A stretch of 31,024 bases of DNA from Paramecium octaurelia (taxonomy: Eukaryota; Ciliophora; Oligohymenophorea; Peniculida; Parameciidae). Below are positions 1 through 12,014 of the stretch, in pieces; position 1 is the first letter of the stretch; every line of letters starts with the position of its first letter. The position numbers and the translations under genes were made by a program. Under the pieces are notes generated by a model. The model was given only the letters and a program-made list of their open reading frames with translations. It had not been told where the DNA came from and ran no database searches. The stretch spans positions 349,617 to 380,640 of the forward strand of contig CAJJDP010000116.1 in NCBI GenBank assembly GCA_905182995.1, given 5' to 3'.

Positions 1-603
1 TATATGATTTTAAGATTCCATAAAACCAATTTATATAGAACAAAATTTTCAATTACATAGTTTTAAATAAATTATGAAAAATACAGCATTATACTTTAAA
101 GTTAATTTGTGAAACTATATCTCATTATATAGGGGAGACGATTTGTTTACAGAGATTGAATTCAAATAATGATTTTTTCCTAGAAGCCAGTAATTGTAGT
201 GGATACTATGAGGTATATGATTAGAAAACGAATTAGTTGTTTAGAATTCTCCTTTAGTTGTTTAATTTTGTTTTCTCCTAAAATATAGACTTGTTAAAAA
301 GAATAAATTAATAACTCAATTTTTATAAAATAATTGATAATTCAATTTTAATTAATACATTTAAAATTATGGAATGCCTTTAAGTCATTTAATAATAAAC
401 TGCTTTCACTCTGATTAAAAATCACTAACAAACAAAAATTTTTAAGAATAGTGCAAGAGAAAAAAAAATCACATCATTAAATATAAAAGGTGACAAATAT
501 CAAATTTTTACAATATAATTTCAACAATGTTTCAATTTTCAATTGCAGCCCTTTTAAATCTGTTAACTATATTCTAATATTGAAAAATTCATAAATTCAT
601 AGA

Positions 604-635
604 AACATTTGGATTAGAACATTTGGATTAGAACA
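604..635. repeat. 14-bp direct tandem repeat, about 2.3 copies
   Basis: The unit aacatttggattag is repeated head to tail without mismatch, and a partial third unit follows. It is short and most likely a slippage product in AT-rich DNA. Confidence 0.8.
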
Positions 636-644
636 ATTGGAAAT

Positions 645-664
645 ATAGTTCTACATAGAACTAT
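645..664. repeat. Perfect 9-bp inverted repeat with 2-bp loop
   Basis: Arms at 645-653 (atagttcta) and 656-664 (tagaactat) are exact reverse complements separated by two bases. There is no neighbouring gene end, so a terminator role is not supported. Confidence 0.7.
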
Positions 665-810
665 GTAAAGAATAATATCTGTTTTAAGTTGATATCTTAT
701 TTTTCTAGGGTTTTCATTAAAGTTGAATTGACATAGTGGCTATTTTTGGCACTTTAATTTCAAATAGGTAATGATAATGAAAAAAAAAAAAAGGAATATT
801 ATATAATTTA

Positions 811-1548
811 TCACTTTAATTCAGCTAAATTTGAATGCCATTTGAGATGAGAATTTAATTAAGATTAGATTATATAGCACCCTATTACATCTTTGGTTTT
901 CAGAATAAGAAATTATATACTAATGTTTAAAATTGTTTCTTAAAATGATGAGTGAGTAAATTAAGCTTGATGAGCAACAATGCGAAAATATTTCAAGTAT
1001 AAAATCCATGAGTTAATGATGTTTGAGTTTTTATTTTTAATTATTTTATAATCTACTATATTAATACTATGTTCTGCTGCTTTTTTAACTTTGTACATAT
1101 CAAAATATGACCAATTTGAAAAACAAGATCCACTTAATGACATTTTTAATAGTAATTTAATCAATTATCAATTCGGTTTTATCTTTTTTACATTTTCTAT
1201 TGTTGTTATGTTTATAATATAGATAATTGGAAGAATTCCATCACTTAAAGTTAGGTGTTGTAAGTTGCATCTTTTCTTTATGGTTATTCCAGTTTCCCTT
1301 TGAAAGATAATGCTTTCGATTTATTTCCTTGTACTTTAGGAAGTTTCTTTTTGATAAATTTGATTCAAGAAAAGATTTAATATTGCATCGGAACCAGTTT
1401 GCAAGTCTGACATCTCAGGACCGAGTACAATTGAAATTAGCAAATTCCATAATGTGAATAAACAATTTACTTAAACTTATTTTTCATCGAGCATTCCTCC
1501 TTTCAAAAATATTGTAATTGACAATATATTATTCTACATAAAATACAT
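811..1548 (-). CDS. Unidentified, possibly decayed gene (weak)
   Basis: With TAA/TAG read as Gln, the minus strand is open from an ATG at 1548 to a TGA at 1168-1170 (126 residues). A second frame is open from 1164 to a TGA at 811-813, so a longer broken gene is possible. The upper part lies in a patch of higher GC and has a mixed composition (Asp, Glu, Gln, Gly, Pro, Thr, Cys) rather than the Phe/Ile/Asn/Lys/Tyr/Leu bias of random AT-rich frames. It has a few hydrophobic stretches but no domain that I recognise. Open frames of this length also occur by chance under this code, so the call rests on composition alone. It would be divergently arranged with the small frame at 1642. Confidence 0.3.
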
Positions 1549-1641
1549 TTTATATATTAATAGAATGTATCAAAATAATTTTAATCGTAGTAAATAACTG
1601 AATATTTAAAGAAAGATTTAGATAATAAACTTAGTAGGAAT

Positions 1642-1809
1642 ATGTTGTTCTATATTTTTATTGTTTATAGAAATTTAAATTATCGTCTTTTGATTTAATA
1701 GTCTGAAGATTTATTAAATTCTGAATTATATAAAAAAGAATATTGTCGAGTGCCTATGAAAACCATTTAAAACTCTCCAGTCATAATGTTAAACTCTATG
1801 GATTTTTGA
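1642..1809 (+). CDS. Small unidentified open frame (weak)
   Basis: An ATG at 1642 opens a 55-codon frame to the TGA at 1807-1809, with three TAA/TAG codons read as Gln. The middle part is rich in Glu, Lys and Ser and is followed by a short open stretch in another frame (about 1813-1857), so it may be a fragment of a broken gene. No domain is recognised. It is divergent from the minus-strand frame that starts at 1548, with about 93 bp of AT-rich DNA between them. Confidence 0.18.
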
Positions 1810-2568
1810 AAGGTAAGAAATGGAGTATTATCTTACTATGAGGGTGAGAAAATCAGTTGAATCTCAAAAAAAAAAAATTTTACTTTGCTCGCTATCAAAC
1901 CCATTTTAGTTTGACTTAACTAAAATACTTATTTTAACATGAGCAAAGAAAATTATTCAATTCAACAATAGCCATATTCAATGAATTAATATATTTATGG
2001 AGGATGGGACTATAAAATAATTCTAATCTTTATACATATTTATCACTTATTTTTCACATAGTTTGAGCAAAATTAAATTGCTGTGAGTAAGAATTATTTC
2101 AAAATTCTATATAATAATTATATACATGATTGATCATAATGAAATTCAAATTTCATAATTGAAATTATTTCTTATTAAATATTACCATTATGCTATATAT
2201 AAGCTGTTATTAGAAAATATTTTTAAATATAATGGAATATAGGCTAAAATAAGCTTATTTCATCTCCCCTTTTTATTAAATTTTAGAAAATTTTTGCTCC
2301 AGCATAGATTTAAATTTACACTCTTTAATTTTTTCTTTATTTTCCTCCTTAGCTTTTAATCAATTTTATTACCTATTTATTAGAATATCCTCAGACATCT
2401 AAATCGCCCTCAAGGCACAAATATGAACCATTTGTTGGATGAAATATTAGATTTTAATCAAAATTTTTTCATAATATTTACAATAATTTAGAAATTTGAT
2501 GCATTTTTTATCTTAAAGAAGTCCTAGGGTAATTGTATTAATCGTAGATTTTCTGAAGTACAGAGTAT
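1810..2568. other. AT-rich stretch without a recognised gene
   Basis: No recognisable domain, repeat family or RNA gene was seen. Poly-A (1866-1877) and other homopolymer runs are present. Confidence 0.55.
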
Positions 2569-3942
2569 CTCTCCATTGCTAGGATTTTTCACTTTAAATT
2601 CTCATTCAATTCTGCGTTTTCTTTGACTTAAAATTTTACAATTTCTTTATTCTGATTATATCTTTAATGTCTCCTCCAGTATAATTTATTTTTTATCTAA
2701 TACGCTATTTCATTATTTTTAACGGATATTGAATCATCTACCCAAGGTTTTCAATTGATAGTTATTTCACCATTTAAAATAAATAAATTTAATTTACTCG
2801 AAAGATTTTCTGTATACCTCTAATGTTGTCTTCACATATTTTCTGTAAGTACTCTCTTTTTCCTTAAGTGAAATTTACGAGATTTAATTAATTAAATTTA
2901 ATTAGAATATTGATTATTTTACTTTGGTTTTTACTACTACCTCATTAATAGTATATTTAAATTTAGCTTGGAAACACCGAGTATTCTTTAGTTGAAAAAA
3001 TTGAAACTATTAAATTTGATTTAGAAACCTCTTGTAAGTTACTTATAATAATAATATATTCTTTGTAATTCTGATTTTATCGATATTAATAGATAATATC
3101 TTTCCTGATCTATAATTGATTATATCATTTCAAGTTAAGGCTGCAAACAATAGAATTAGAAATTTATATACTTGAGAGTATATTCTTAAAGAAAACCTTT
3201 GAATCAAAATATAGATCTAATTATACTCTTCTTTTATAATTAGAGTTAATATTTTGGAAATTGTTCAAAAATAACTAGTTCAACTTTTAATTTCATCTTT
3301 GGAATTTTATAAAAAATTAAGTCAGAGAAAATCATAAATCAATACACAAGAAATTTAATGGTATACATCAATAAGTATAAAAATATATACTTATTGTAAT
3401 TATTCAATTCTTTTTGATTGAATGCGTTATTAGCATAGATTCAGATGATATGGATTAGTTTTAAAGAAATATTTTAGAAACACAAAGATCTATTATAAGT
3501 AATCATTAATTTAAAACTAATAAAATAAGGGAGGAAGAAATAATGAGTACTTTATTTTAAATGCCTCAATTTATTAAATAGATAAAATACTGTTATTTAA
3601 TTTTATCATTATATTACTACTAAAATTTGAGTGATTTGAATTTTCACACATCCTCCAAAAAGATTTCTAAAACTTTGATAGGATTTAAATTATCAGCAAC
3701 GTTAATTACTTAATAAATTAAACATTTTGTATTAGATGTATTAATTATCAAATTTTAATCTGAAATTGTCTTTAATTCATATTTAACTTTAAAAATTATA
3801 AAATCTAAACTCTATTAGCAATTTTTTTTATATTAATATTAGTACAAATTTTATGGTTTATTGATTTAAAATAAACCTTTAATTATTTTATTTGGAAAAC
3901 ATTTTACATAAACTTGAATAGTCAAGATTATTTAATTGTTCC
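2569..3942. repeat. First copy of an exact 1,374-bp direct duplication
   Basis: The block starts with ctctccattgctagg and ends with ttgttcc. It is repeated with the same length at 3944-5317, with only one N (3943) between the copies, and no difference was found by eye. It holds no recognisable gene. It contains a hairpin at 3369-3396 (11-bp arms, 6-base loop). The arrangement is what an unresolved contig overlap produces, so the real locus probably has a single copy. Confidence 0.95.
3369..3396. repeat. 11-bp inverted repeat (hairpin)
   Basis: The arms caataagtata (3369-3379) and tatacttattg (3386-3396) are exact reverse complements around a 6-base loop. It recurs 1,375 bp downstream inside the second copy of the duplicated block. 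No function is apparent. Confidence 0.7.
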
Positions 3943-3943
3943 N
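3943..3943. other. Single-N scaffold join
   Basis: One ambiguous base sits exactly between the two identical 1,374-bp blocks. It looks like a scaffolder's placeholder for two contigs that overlap but were not merged. Confidence 0.85.
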
Positions 3944-5317
3944 CTCTCCATTGCTAGGATTTTTCACTTTAAATTCTCATTCAATTCTGCGTTTTCTTTG
4001 ACTTAAAATTTTACAATTTCTTTATTCTGATTATATCTTTAATGTCTCCTCCAGTATAATTTATTTTTTATCTAATACGCTATTTCATTATTTTTAACGG
4101 ATATTGAATCATCTACCCAAGGTTTTCAATTGATAGTTATTTCACCATTTAAAATAAATAAATTTAATTTACTCGAAAGATTTTCTGTATACCTCTAATG
4201 TTGTCTTCACATATTTTCTGTAAGTACTCTCTTTTTCCTTAAGTGAAATTTACGAGATTTAATTAATTAAATTTAATTAGAATATTGATTATTTTACTTT
4301 GGTTTTTACTACTACCTCATTAATAGTATATTTAAATTTAGCTTGGAAACACCGAGTATTCTTTAGTTGAAAAAATTGAAACTATTAAATTTGATTTAGA
4401 AACCTCTTGTAAGTTACTTATAATAATAATATATTCTTTGTAATTCTGATTTTATCGATATTAATAGATAATATCTTTCCTGATCTATAATTGATTATAT
4501 CATTTCAAGTTAAGGCTGCAAACAATAGAATTAGAAATTTATATACTTGAGAGTATATTCTTAAAGAAAACCTTTGAATCAAAATATAGATCTAATTATA
4601 CTCTTCTTTTATAATTAGAGTTAATATTTTGGAAATTGTTCAAAAATAACTAGTTCAACTTTTAATTTCATCTTTGGAATTTTATAAAAAATTAAGTCAG
4701 AGAAAATCATAAATCAATACACAAGAAATTTAATGGTATACATCAATAAGTATAAAAATATATACTTATTGTAATTATTCAATTCTTTTTGATTGAATGC
4801 GTTATTAGCATAGATTCAGATGATATGGATTAGTTTTAAAGAAATATTTTAGAAACACAAAGATCTATTATAAGTAATCATTAATTTAAAACTAATAAAA
4901 TAAGGGAGGAAGAAATAATGAGTACTTTATTTTAAATGCCTCAATTTATTAAATAGATAAAATACTGTTATTTAATTTTATCATTATATTACTACTAAAA
5001 TTTGAGTGATTTGAATTTTCACACATCCTCCAAAAAGATTTCTAAAACTTTGATAGGATTTAAATTATCAGCAACGTTAATTACTTAATAAATTAAACAT
5101 TTTGTATTAGATGTATTAATTATCAAATTTTAATCTGAAATTGTCTTTAATTCATATTTAACTTTAAAAATTATAAAATCTAAACTCTATTAGCAATTTT
5201 TTTTATATTAATATTAGTACAAATTTTATGGTTTATTGATTTAAAATAAACCTTTAATTATTTTATTTGGAAAACATTTTACATAAACTTGAATAGTCAA
5301 GATTATTTAATTGTTCC
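3944..5317. repeat. Second copy of the exact 1,374-bp direct duplication
   Basis: Same sequence and length as 2569-3942. It ends 42 bp before the stop codon of the minus-strand cysteine-rich gene. Unique sequence continues directly from this copy into that gene, so this is the copy properly joined to the right-hand contig. Confidence 0.95.
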
Positions 5318-5358
5318 TAACTAAAATAGGTTATTTTCCATATGTGGATATTTATTAA

Positions 5359-6670
5359 TCAACTTCTAATAAATGGATTTCCATCGGAATCCTTTCTTAT
5401 TTCAGTGAATCTTGAATTTAATTAATTGATATTGTAGAAAAAAGCATAGGAGGGGCTATTTTATAAGGATTAATGATTAAGATGAGAGCATAAATTATTG
5501 TAAAAAACCCATCCACTTTAACAAACAGTACAATCTGTTTTTTATGGCCCTATACATTGAGCACAACCAGTAAAACATTTTGCAAGGTATATATTAATGG
5601 CTCTTATTCCCAAGGATGCATTTGTAGTTTTAGTATTATGATTAGTACTCATAGAAATTTAACATTAGGATTATGAATGAAATAAAGAAATTCCAATATT
5701 AAATATCAATTCTAATCCATTATTACCGCAAAGCGAATAAATACCTGAAGTTTCAAAAAGAGTTTAATTATAAAGTTTATCATCTATTCCTAAAGAAAAT
5801 GTCTCATTATTCCAAGAATCTATTTACCAAGCTTAGACATTTATTTACATTTTATAATGTGGAGTCAAATTTTCTATAGTTTTTTCTAGTCTATCATTTG
5901 GTGCTAATTAAACAAGATCAAAACTCACACATTTTTAAATTGCAGGTTAGATATTATCATTTTTCATCCATCCATCAAGATTTATCGATTGATGCCATTA
6001 TTGTAAAAGACCAATCCAAAAATAGCAATTACTATAATCATTATCTAAACAATATAAACAATTCTAAGGACATCTTAATATTGACAAAACAAAATTTCTG
6101 ATTCCCCAACTTTCCTTTAATATTAATTAAACTGTACATCAACTGGATCTTAATCGAGATTTGAAGTAATTACAAATATTAGTGACTCTGAATTATGATC
6201 CAAAATAAAAGTAATTTATTCTTTTAGCTCATTCCAATCATTTCCTATTCCACACATTTAACTTCCTTCGAACCAAAGATAATGTTTTGAAAACACTTTA
6301 TCATCTACAATTGCATAGATAATCTCATCATAATTCCAACTATCAATTCTACTTTTAATATCATAAATACTTCCAAAATTCGAAAGTTACTCTAACTCCA
6401 TAATGAGGAGGTAAGGAAAATTACTTAGATATTATTGTATATCTTGCAAATGCATTTATCCCACCAAACAATGTAAAACCATTGCAGGTGGAAAATAAAT
6501 TTTCATCAAAATTATTACTTACAATCCACCCTAAATAATTTATGGTGAAAATAAGCTTATACATCCATTGTGTCTTTGTCTTGAAAGCTTTGGTAAATAA
6601 TTTCCCACAATTCTTAAGCCTTAAATAATGATATAAGAATTAGAATAAATAAACTTTATTGATTCGCCAT
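5359..6670 (-). CDS. Secreted cysteine-rich repeat-module protein with tiny introns
   Basis: Reading TAA/TAG as Gln and removing a 22-nt intron (6349-6370) and a 23-nt intron (6115-6137) gives 386 residues from an ATG at 6564 to the TGA at 5359-5361. Two similar modules are visible. The first runs from CNGFTLFGG through FEFWKIDSW to DPVDESWGIRNF. The second repeats QAWQIDSWNNETF and ends SLGIRAINIY. Each is followed by a cysteine cluster (CPQNCLYC; then CFTGCAQC with CTVC), like furin-type CxxC repeats of surface proteins. An alternative start at 6670 gives a convincing signal peptide (Met, then a run of Leu/Ile/Ser ending near Ala-Gln) and a possible 32-nt intron at 6531-6562. That join is one base out of frame, so either a G was lost or the start is 6564. 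I infer a secreted or surface protein; the ligand is unknown. The second module looks worn and the C-terminus short, so it may be a decaying family member. Confidence 0.82.
6115..6137 (-). other. 23-nt spliceosomal intron
   Basis: On the minus strand it begins GTACAG and ends TTAAAG. Removing it joins Asp-Pro-Val-Asp to Glu-Ser-Trp-Gly and restores the module consensus across a frame change. Its length is within the usual Paramecium range. Confidence 0.8.
6349..6370 (-). other. 22-nt spliceosomal intron
   Basis: On the minus strand it begins GTATTT and ends AAGTAG. Splicing joins Phe-Trp-Lys to Ile-Asp-Ser-Trp, matching the Trp-x-Ile-Asp-Ser-Trp motif of the second module, and avoids a TGA inside the intron. 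Confidence 0.85.
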
Positions 6671-8430
6671 TTGTAGATTACTTAAATAAAATGAATATAA
6701 TAGATTTATTTGATATCAGATAATACAAAAAACATAAATTATAATTAATAGAACTTTTATCCATACTCCACAACATTTTGAAGGCTTTTTATGCCTAAAG
6801 CCAGACCAACTAAACACAATCCAAAAACAAAACAAACTTATAACTAACCTTTTTCTTACACTTTCTTATAACTTTATAAGTTGTAAGATTGAGAAGTGTC
6901 ATTACGATGTACTTAAGTATTTTTCTTTATCATAAATTTATAAACCATAATTTAAAGTTGTTATCTATAATTATAATTCACATCAATTGTTCTTCATGAA
7001 AACCTTAAATAAATGAATACTTAAATAACTGCTTAATTATGTATTATAGAAAAATAACAATATTTAAGCTGATAAATAATTTTGAGAATTTTATATTTAA
7101 TTGGAAATATTGATAACATAAGCACGAAATGGATTTGGATGATTTGTTTTGATTTATTGAAAAAACTCCAAAATGTGAGCCCTTTAATTAAAATGAAATA
7201 CATCTTTTTGTTTTTTTTTAATTACATTTTTACAATATGGTTATTAATTGTCATTCATATCATCCGTTATTCCTCATTTTACGTATTTAATCAATTTTTT
7301 ACTTAGAAGCTATGTTTAATAGTAGACTTCAACAGGATTTATAGAATTATTTGGGGGTATGTGAAAAAAATAGAATAAAATGTCTCAAAAATTTTGATAA
7401 TAGCAAATGATAGTTGAATGAGACTCCATTTTTAAATGCAATAAGGCTTTTCCCAAATATCCAGATTATTTCATTATTAATATAATAAAATGAGTGAATT
7501 TTGAGTCTGAGAATTAAGCGTCTTTATTTTATAATTCATCAATAAAAACATCAAAATATTTGAATTCAGATTAACAAGAATTATATAATTTCTTTTAATT
7601 TCAACATTTTTCATTAAGATAACAATACACCTATATTTTCACAAAAAAGGCTTGAGTGACGTTGAATTGGATTTGTGAACAGGTAACATACTATTGAAAA
7701 GATTTCTATAACAGTGCATCGTTAAAAATATTATTTGTATTTATTTAATTAAATAATAGAAATTAACCTAAATGCTTGGTATGAGAGTTTAAGGTTTATT
7801 TGATATTCATAAAAATGAAATTAATAAGGAAGAACCTTTTTGTTGTTAAAGGGAAATCCTCGTATATGACCTAAACATATCATTCCCTTCATAAGATTCT
7901 TAGCTGATACCATAAATACAATCAAAACTATGAATTTCATATAAAAGGTATTTTAATCGAAACCATGATATTGAATAACATTCGAATCTTCTATTCCTTA
8001 GTAGATTACAAATATTCAAAAATTGTCCCTTCTAAAAAATCATATATTCCACAATACTATTTTTTTCCAATAATTATAATTTAATTGAATTAATTAAAAT
8101 GGGCAATATTAACATTAATTGAATTTACACTAGTAATACGACAATAAAATATAAGTATCAACTAGCATGATAATTAAGGGATAATAAGGTATTTTTGTAT
8201 CTAGCTATTTAGTATAACAAGCATTAATAGTTTAGAATTATTACATGTATTTATTAAATATTTGAGTATTGGAAGTTTATTTAATAAATATATTTTCTCC
8301 TATTTTTCTGCTCATTCCTAGTTAATAGAAATAATAACTGCAAACCTACAATTAACATAGTCTAAGAAGAAGATTGTTGATGGAAAGCCCTTGCTATTCT
8401 CCTCCATAATAACATTATACATAGTTAAAT
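6671..8430. other. AT-rich stretch with only weak plus-strand open frames
   Basis: No recognised domain. Under the ciliate code there are plus-strand open frames at 7139-7417 (92 codons, hydrophobic), 7772-7933 (53 codons, Glu/Gln/Ser-rich, starting with ATG) and about 7930-8500 (about 190 codons). The last two could be the worn 5' part of the decayed coding island that starts near 8.4 kb, but length alone does not distinguish them from chance. Confidence 0.4.
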
Positions 8431-10058
8431 ATGGTCAAAACCCACACACCAACCCAAATGAAACAACACAAATCCAAAGAGTGTGAACTTAACTTTATAA
8501 ACTACCTGAATTTCGTAACCAAAAACTAGTTAGAAGTCTCCAAAGATCCTTCTTAAACATTTAAACTTTTTTCTTTTTTAAATGAGAAACTTCTCTCTAG
8601 TTTAAATGGATTTCCCATTTCAAGTATCTTTTCTCAATGAGATTTGTTCTACTTAACAGTATGCACTCAAAAATCATTTTCAGCGATGATTTCGACAATA
8701 ATAGCTCAAAGTCTCCTCATCCAATTCAAAAACATTTAGTATGTTCTCATTTTTGTCTAAATCTTACTGAATCTTCATAATATAATTTTTATACTGGTTT
8801 TGATGGTAAATTTACTTGTTCGCCAGGCATAGTTGCTGAAAGCTAGAAAATAATTCTTTCTTGTTTTTATTGGCGTGTCCAAATCTATTAATGAAGTAGC
8901 TAGGATTAATATGAATTGATGACAATATAAAAATTGAATAAATAAAGACAAGAATGAAGTTACTTAGCTGTATAGTTAATGCATCGACAAGTTTCATGTC
9001 ATAGAATATGTTATAAGCAATACAATTTGCACAGCCTAAGTGCGGGCAAATAGAGAAATTGCTAGTTATTTTTATAGCTTCTTCCAGTACATAAAAATTT
9101 AAGAATAGCGCAATAAAAATAGTAAGTTGAGGAGTATTTTTGAAAAAATCCTCAAAAAACTTTATATCCGTAATGATAATACAGAATTTGGAAGATATCT
9201 TCTGGAAGCAATGTCAATGCTGGTGATGCCAATGAAACACTAAAACTTTTAGGTTGTTTAACCTTTAAAACCTTCGCACAACGAACAATATTATTAACTA
9301 TTAAAATAGGAAGGTTAGAGTTGCTTTTATTAAAGATAATGATGATTCTAATAGAGATATTGCTAATTTTAAGAATGCTAATTTTAAACTTAAAGCTCGC
9401 CTCACATATTAATGATATTTCTGAGAAAAATTTGCAAAAGGTTTACTTTATGTTCTAATGCTTAAGCTTGAAAGATTACAGAAATGCTTATAGAAGTATA
9501 CTACCGATATACCAGTTGATAGTAGGATAATAAATGTGCTGATCTGGCTTTCAAGGTATATGTTACGAGTATCATATAGAATTTGTTGTTTTGTTAATCT
9601 AAACAATGATAGCATAGTGTAATGTTTCTTTGTTGCAGAACTAAGGATCTTTTTGATATTCAAACGGTGCAACAACACTAGACTGTAAAGGATTAGTTAA
9701 TTTTGTTTCCAATCTAACAATTTCTATTGCTGGACCTAACTGTCATAAATCCACTATTTTAACTACTTCCTGATTGTATTTGTGTTTGATTTCGAATACT
9801 AGAAAATACTCCTTGATGAATTGTTAAGCTCTTAAACTCTTGTTCTCAATAAATGTCTGCATACTGTATGCGCTGCCTCAACTGGCTTGATATGGGGTGA
9901 ATTATATAATACTTATGGATAGTACAATATGTACTTCATGTATTAGTGTTAAACAAGCTTTCTCTATAGAACTGCTGTAATAATGTATTAAAAATGGAAA
10001 AACACCTTTCTTAGGAATGAGAGAAATTTATGCAACTTTTTCACATCATCAATCCTTT
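8431..10058 (+). pseudogene. Decayed plus-strand open frames, unidentified (possible retroelement 5' ORF)
   Basis: This stretch has visibly higher GC than its left flank and a chain of plus-strand frames in ciliate code, interrupted by frame shifts and TGA. The pieces are 8431-8640 (69 codons from an ATG, Lys/Thr/Gln-rich at the start), 8636 to about 8880, about 9050-9340, 9314-9415 (ending in a basic stretch with VAFIKDNDDSN), and a long frame from about 9500 to 10058. In the last part a competing frame with three TGA codons has the more protein-like composition, including GKTPFLGMREIYATF. None matches a domain I can name. The same strand and proximity to the reverse transcriptase make a retroelement ORF1 possible, but no nucleic-acid-binding signature or endonuclease motif was recognised. 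It could equally be a separate decayed element. Confidence 0.35.
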
Positions 10059-11661
10059 GAATTTAACCTGGCACTTGACAACTTATGATCTCTTTATAAC
10101 TTCAAGACTAGGATTATCTCTTTATAGTGTGAAAAATTAGAAGAACAACCATGATAATTATTTGTTAAATAGTGTTTGCATCATGATAGTTCAAGTGCCT
10201 TTATAATAATCCAAAGATAGTTTTTATTAAAAATACTTCTTCTAGATAACAAGGATTCATCTAAAAGAGAAAATTCCTAAGATTCCATTAAATTTTCTAA
10301 TAGAGATAATATAATCTATGATAAATAAATCCAAAATTATAATTTAATTAGAATTATTCAACTAAAAATGATTGTAAATTTTATAAAGAATAAATTACTA
10401 ATAATGAATATATTCTAAAAATAAATTATAAATTGATAAAATCATTTCCAAAACTCTCTACTTAAAAGTTCAGTTACATTTCCATTTCAACATAACATTT
10501 TTGATTAAACAAAAGGAAGTTAGTCTATTACATTCTTAGTGGCTTTGCTTTACAGAAATTAATTGTAATTGACCAATAAGATCTAATTCCTGAACATAAA
10601 AAAAATATTGAAAAGTATAGTGCAATAAGCACTGATAGGATTTATTTGGCCTGTTGGAATAAATAAAAAAACTAATTATATAATGAGATTTCTGATTAGA
10701 CCCTCTTTGTTTTACTTAATTAAGTTTGAATAACTTACAAATTCTCTATGAAATATGCATTAATGAAGCAAATAAGCCTATGAGTAGAATTCAATTTAAT
10801 TCTATCGAAATTTATAATAAATATTAGCTACTATAATAGATTATTACATAAATTAATTCAATAAAGCAACTTCCTTTCCACACCAAGAATATAAGATAAT
10901 GTAGTTTTTAATCAGGCATATGAGATTATAATTACTAAGAGTATTATTTAAAAATCGCATTTATATTCACTATACAAAAAGAACCATGAAAAAGTTAAAG
11001 AAGAATCTGATTTTACTATTGATTAATTGTCAATTAATAACTTCAATATTTTATAAACTAAAAGCAGCAAACCATTCCCTTGAAATTCTTATGTTTTAGG
11101 AGTCGCTATTGATTAATTAAGAGATTAAAGAATATCTTCAAATGATGCACTAATGAAATTAAAATTAAAGAATTCTGACATGGTCTAAAATTTTGATAAG
11201 AACTAGTAATGCTGACTTTTATCATTAAATATCTATTCACTAGTCTTGAAGAAGTATTCAAGTGTTTTCTTCCACATTTGGTACCTTAATTTCTTCCTCT
11301 TAATAAATAGAATATTCTACCTGATGACACATCTATACCTTCCTTTGTTCTTAAATCTTTTTTGGTGTTACTCATCAATTAGCTTATTACTTTAGTAATT
11401 CGAATATCTGAAGGAATGCATTGCTCAATCTCTTGACTCCATCGAGGCTATACACAGGTATCCTATGGATAAAATATTTCTTTATTACTATTCGAATTCT
11501 TACCCATCATTAATCCCTCCTAGTTCTGTGTTTCCTGAGTATCCGTATAAAATTTGAAGGATTTCTGCACTTGGAAGTCCTGGAATAGGGAAAATGCCTG
11601 AGAAAGTTTGCTAGAATGCTATTTGACTCCTTGCAAGTTAATTTTTTTATTAATTTTTTTC

Positions 11662-12014
11662 NNNNNNNNNNNNNNNNNNNNNNNNNNNNNNNNNNNNNNN
11701 NNNNNNNNNNNNNNNNNNNNNNNNNNNNNNNNNNNNNNNNNNNNNNNNNNNNNNNNNNNNNNNNNNNNNNNNNNNNNNNNNNNNNNNNNNNNNNNNNNNN
11801 NNNNNNNNNNNNNNNNNNNNNNNNNNNNNNNNNNNNNNNNNNNNNNNNNNNNNNNNNNNNNNNNNNNNNNNNNNNNNNNNNNNNNNNNNNNNNNNNNNNN
11901 NNNNNNNNNNNNNNNNNNNNNNNNNNNNNNNNNNNNNNNNNNNNNNNNNNNNNNNNNNNNNNNNNNNNNNNNNNNNNNNNNNNNNNNNNNNNNNNNNNNN
12001 NNNNNNNNNNNNNN
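11662..12014. other. Assembly gap of 353 Ns
   Basis: The gap falls inside the retrotransposon coding region, upstream of the reverse transcriptase fingers. Frames on the two sides (11412-11661 and 12015 onward) are nominally in the same phase, but the true gap length is unknown. Unresolved repeat copies are a likely cause. Confidence 0.95.

Larger units (their letters stand above)
1..810. other. AT-rich stretch without a recognised gene
   Basis: No frame on either strand shows a recognisable domain. It contains poly-A runs near 780-792, a 14-bp tandem repeat and a short perfect hairpin, which are listed separately. Confidence 0.6.

Noticed and set aside
2569..5317. A genuine recent tandem duplication
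   Set aside because: Equal length, no visible difference and a single N at the junction fit an unmerged contig overlap better.
5898..6101. Plus-strand 67-codon frame
   Set aside because: It is antisense to the cysteine-rich gene, whose motifs are clear on the minus strand.
8812..8997. Minus-strand 61-codon frame
   Set aside because: It is antisense to better plus-strand frames and shows no domain.
9448..9678. Minus-strand 76-codon frame
   Set aside because: It is a shadow of the plus-strand coding-like DNA, with no motif.
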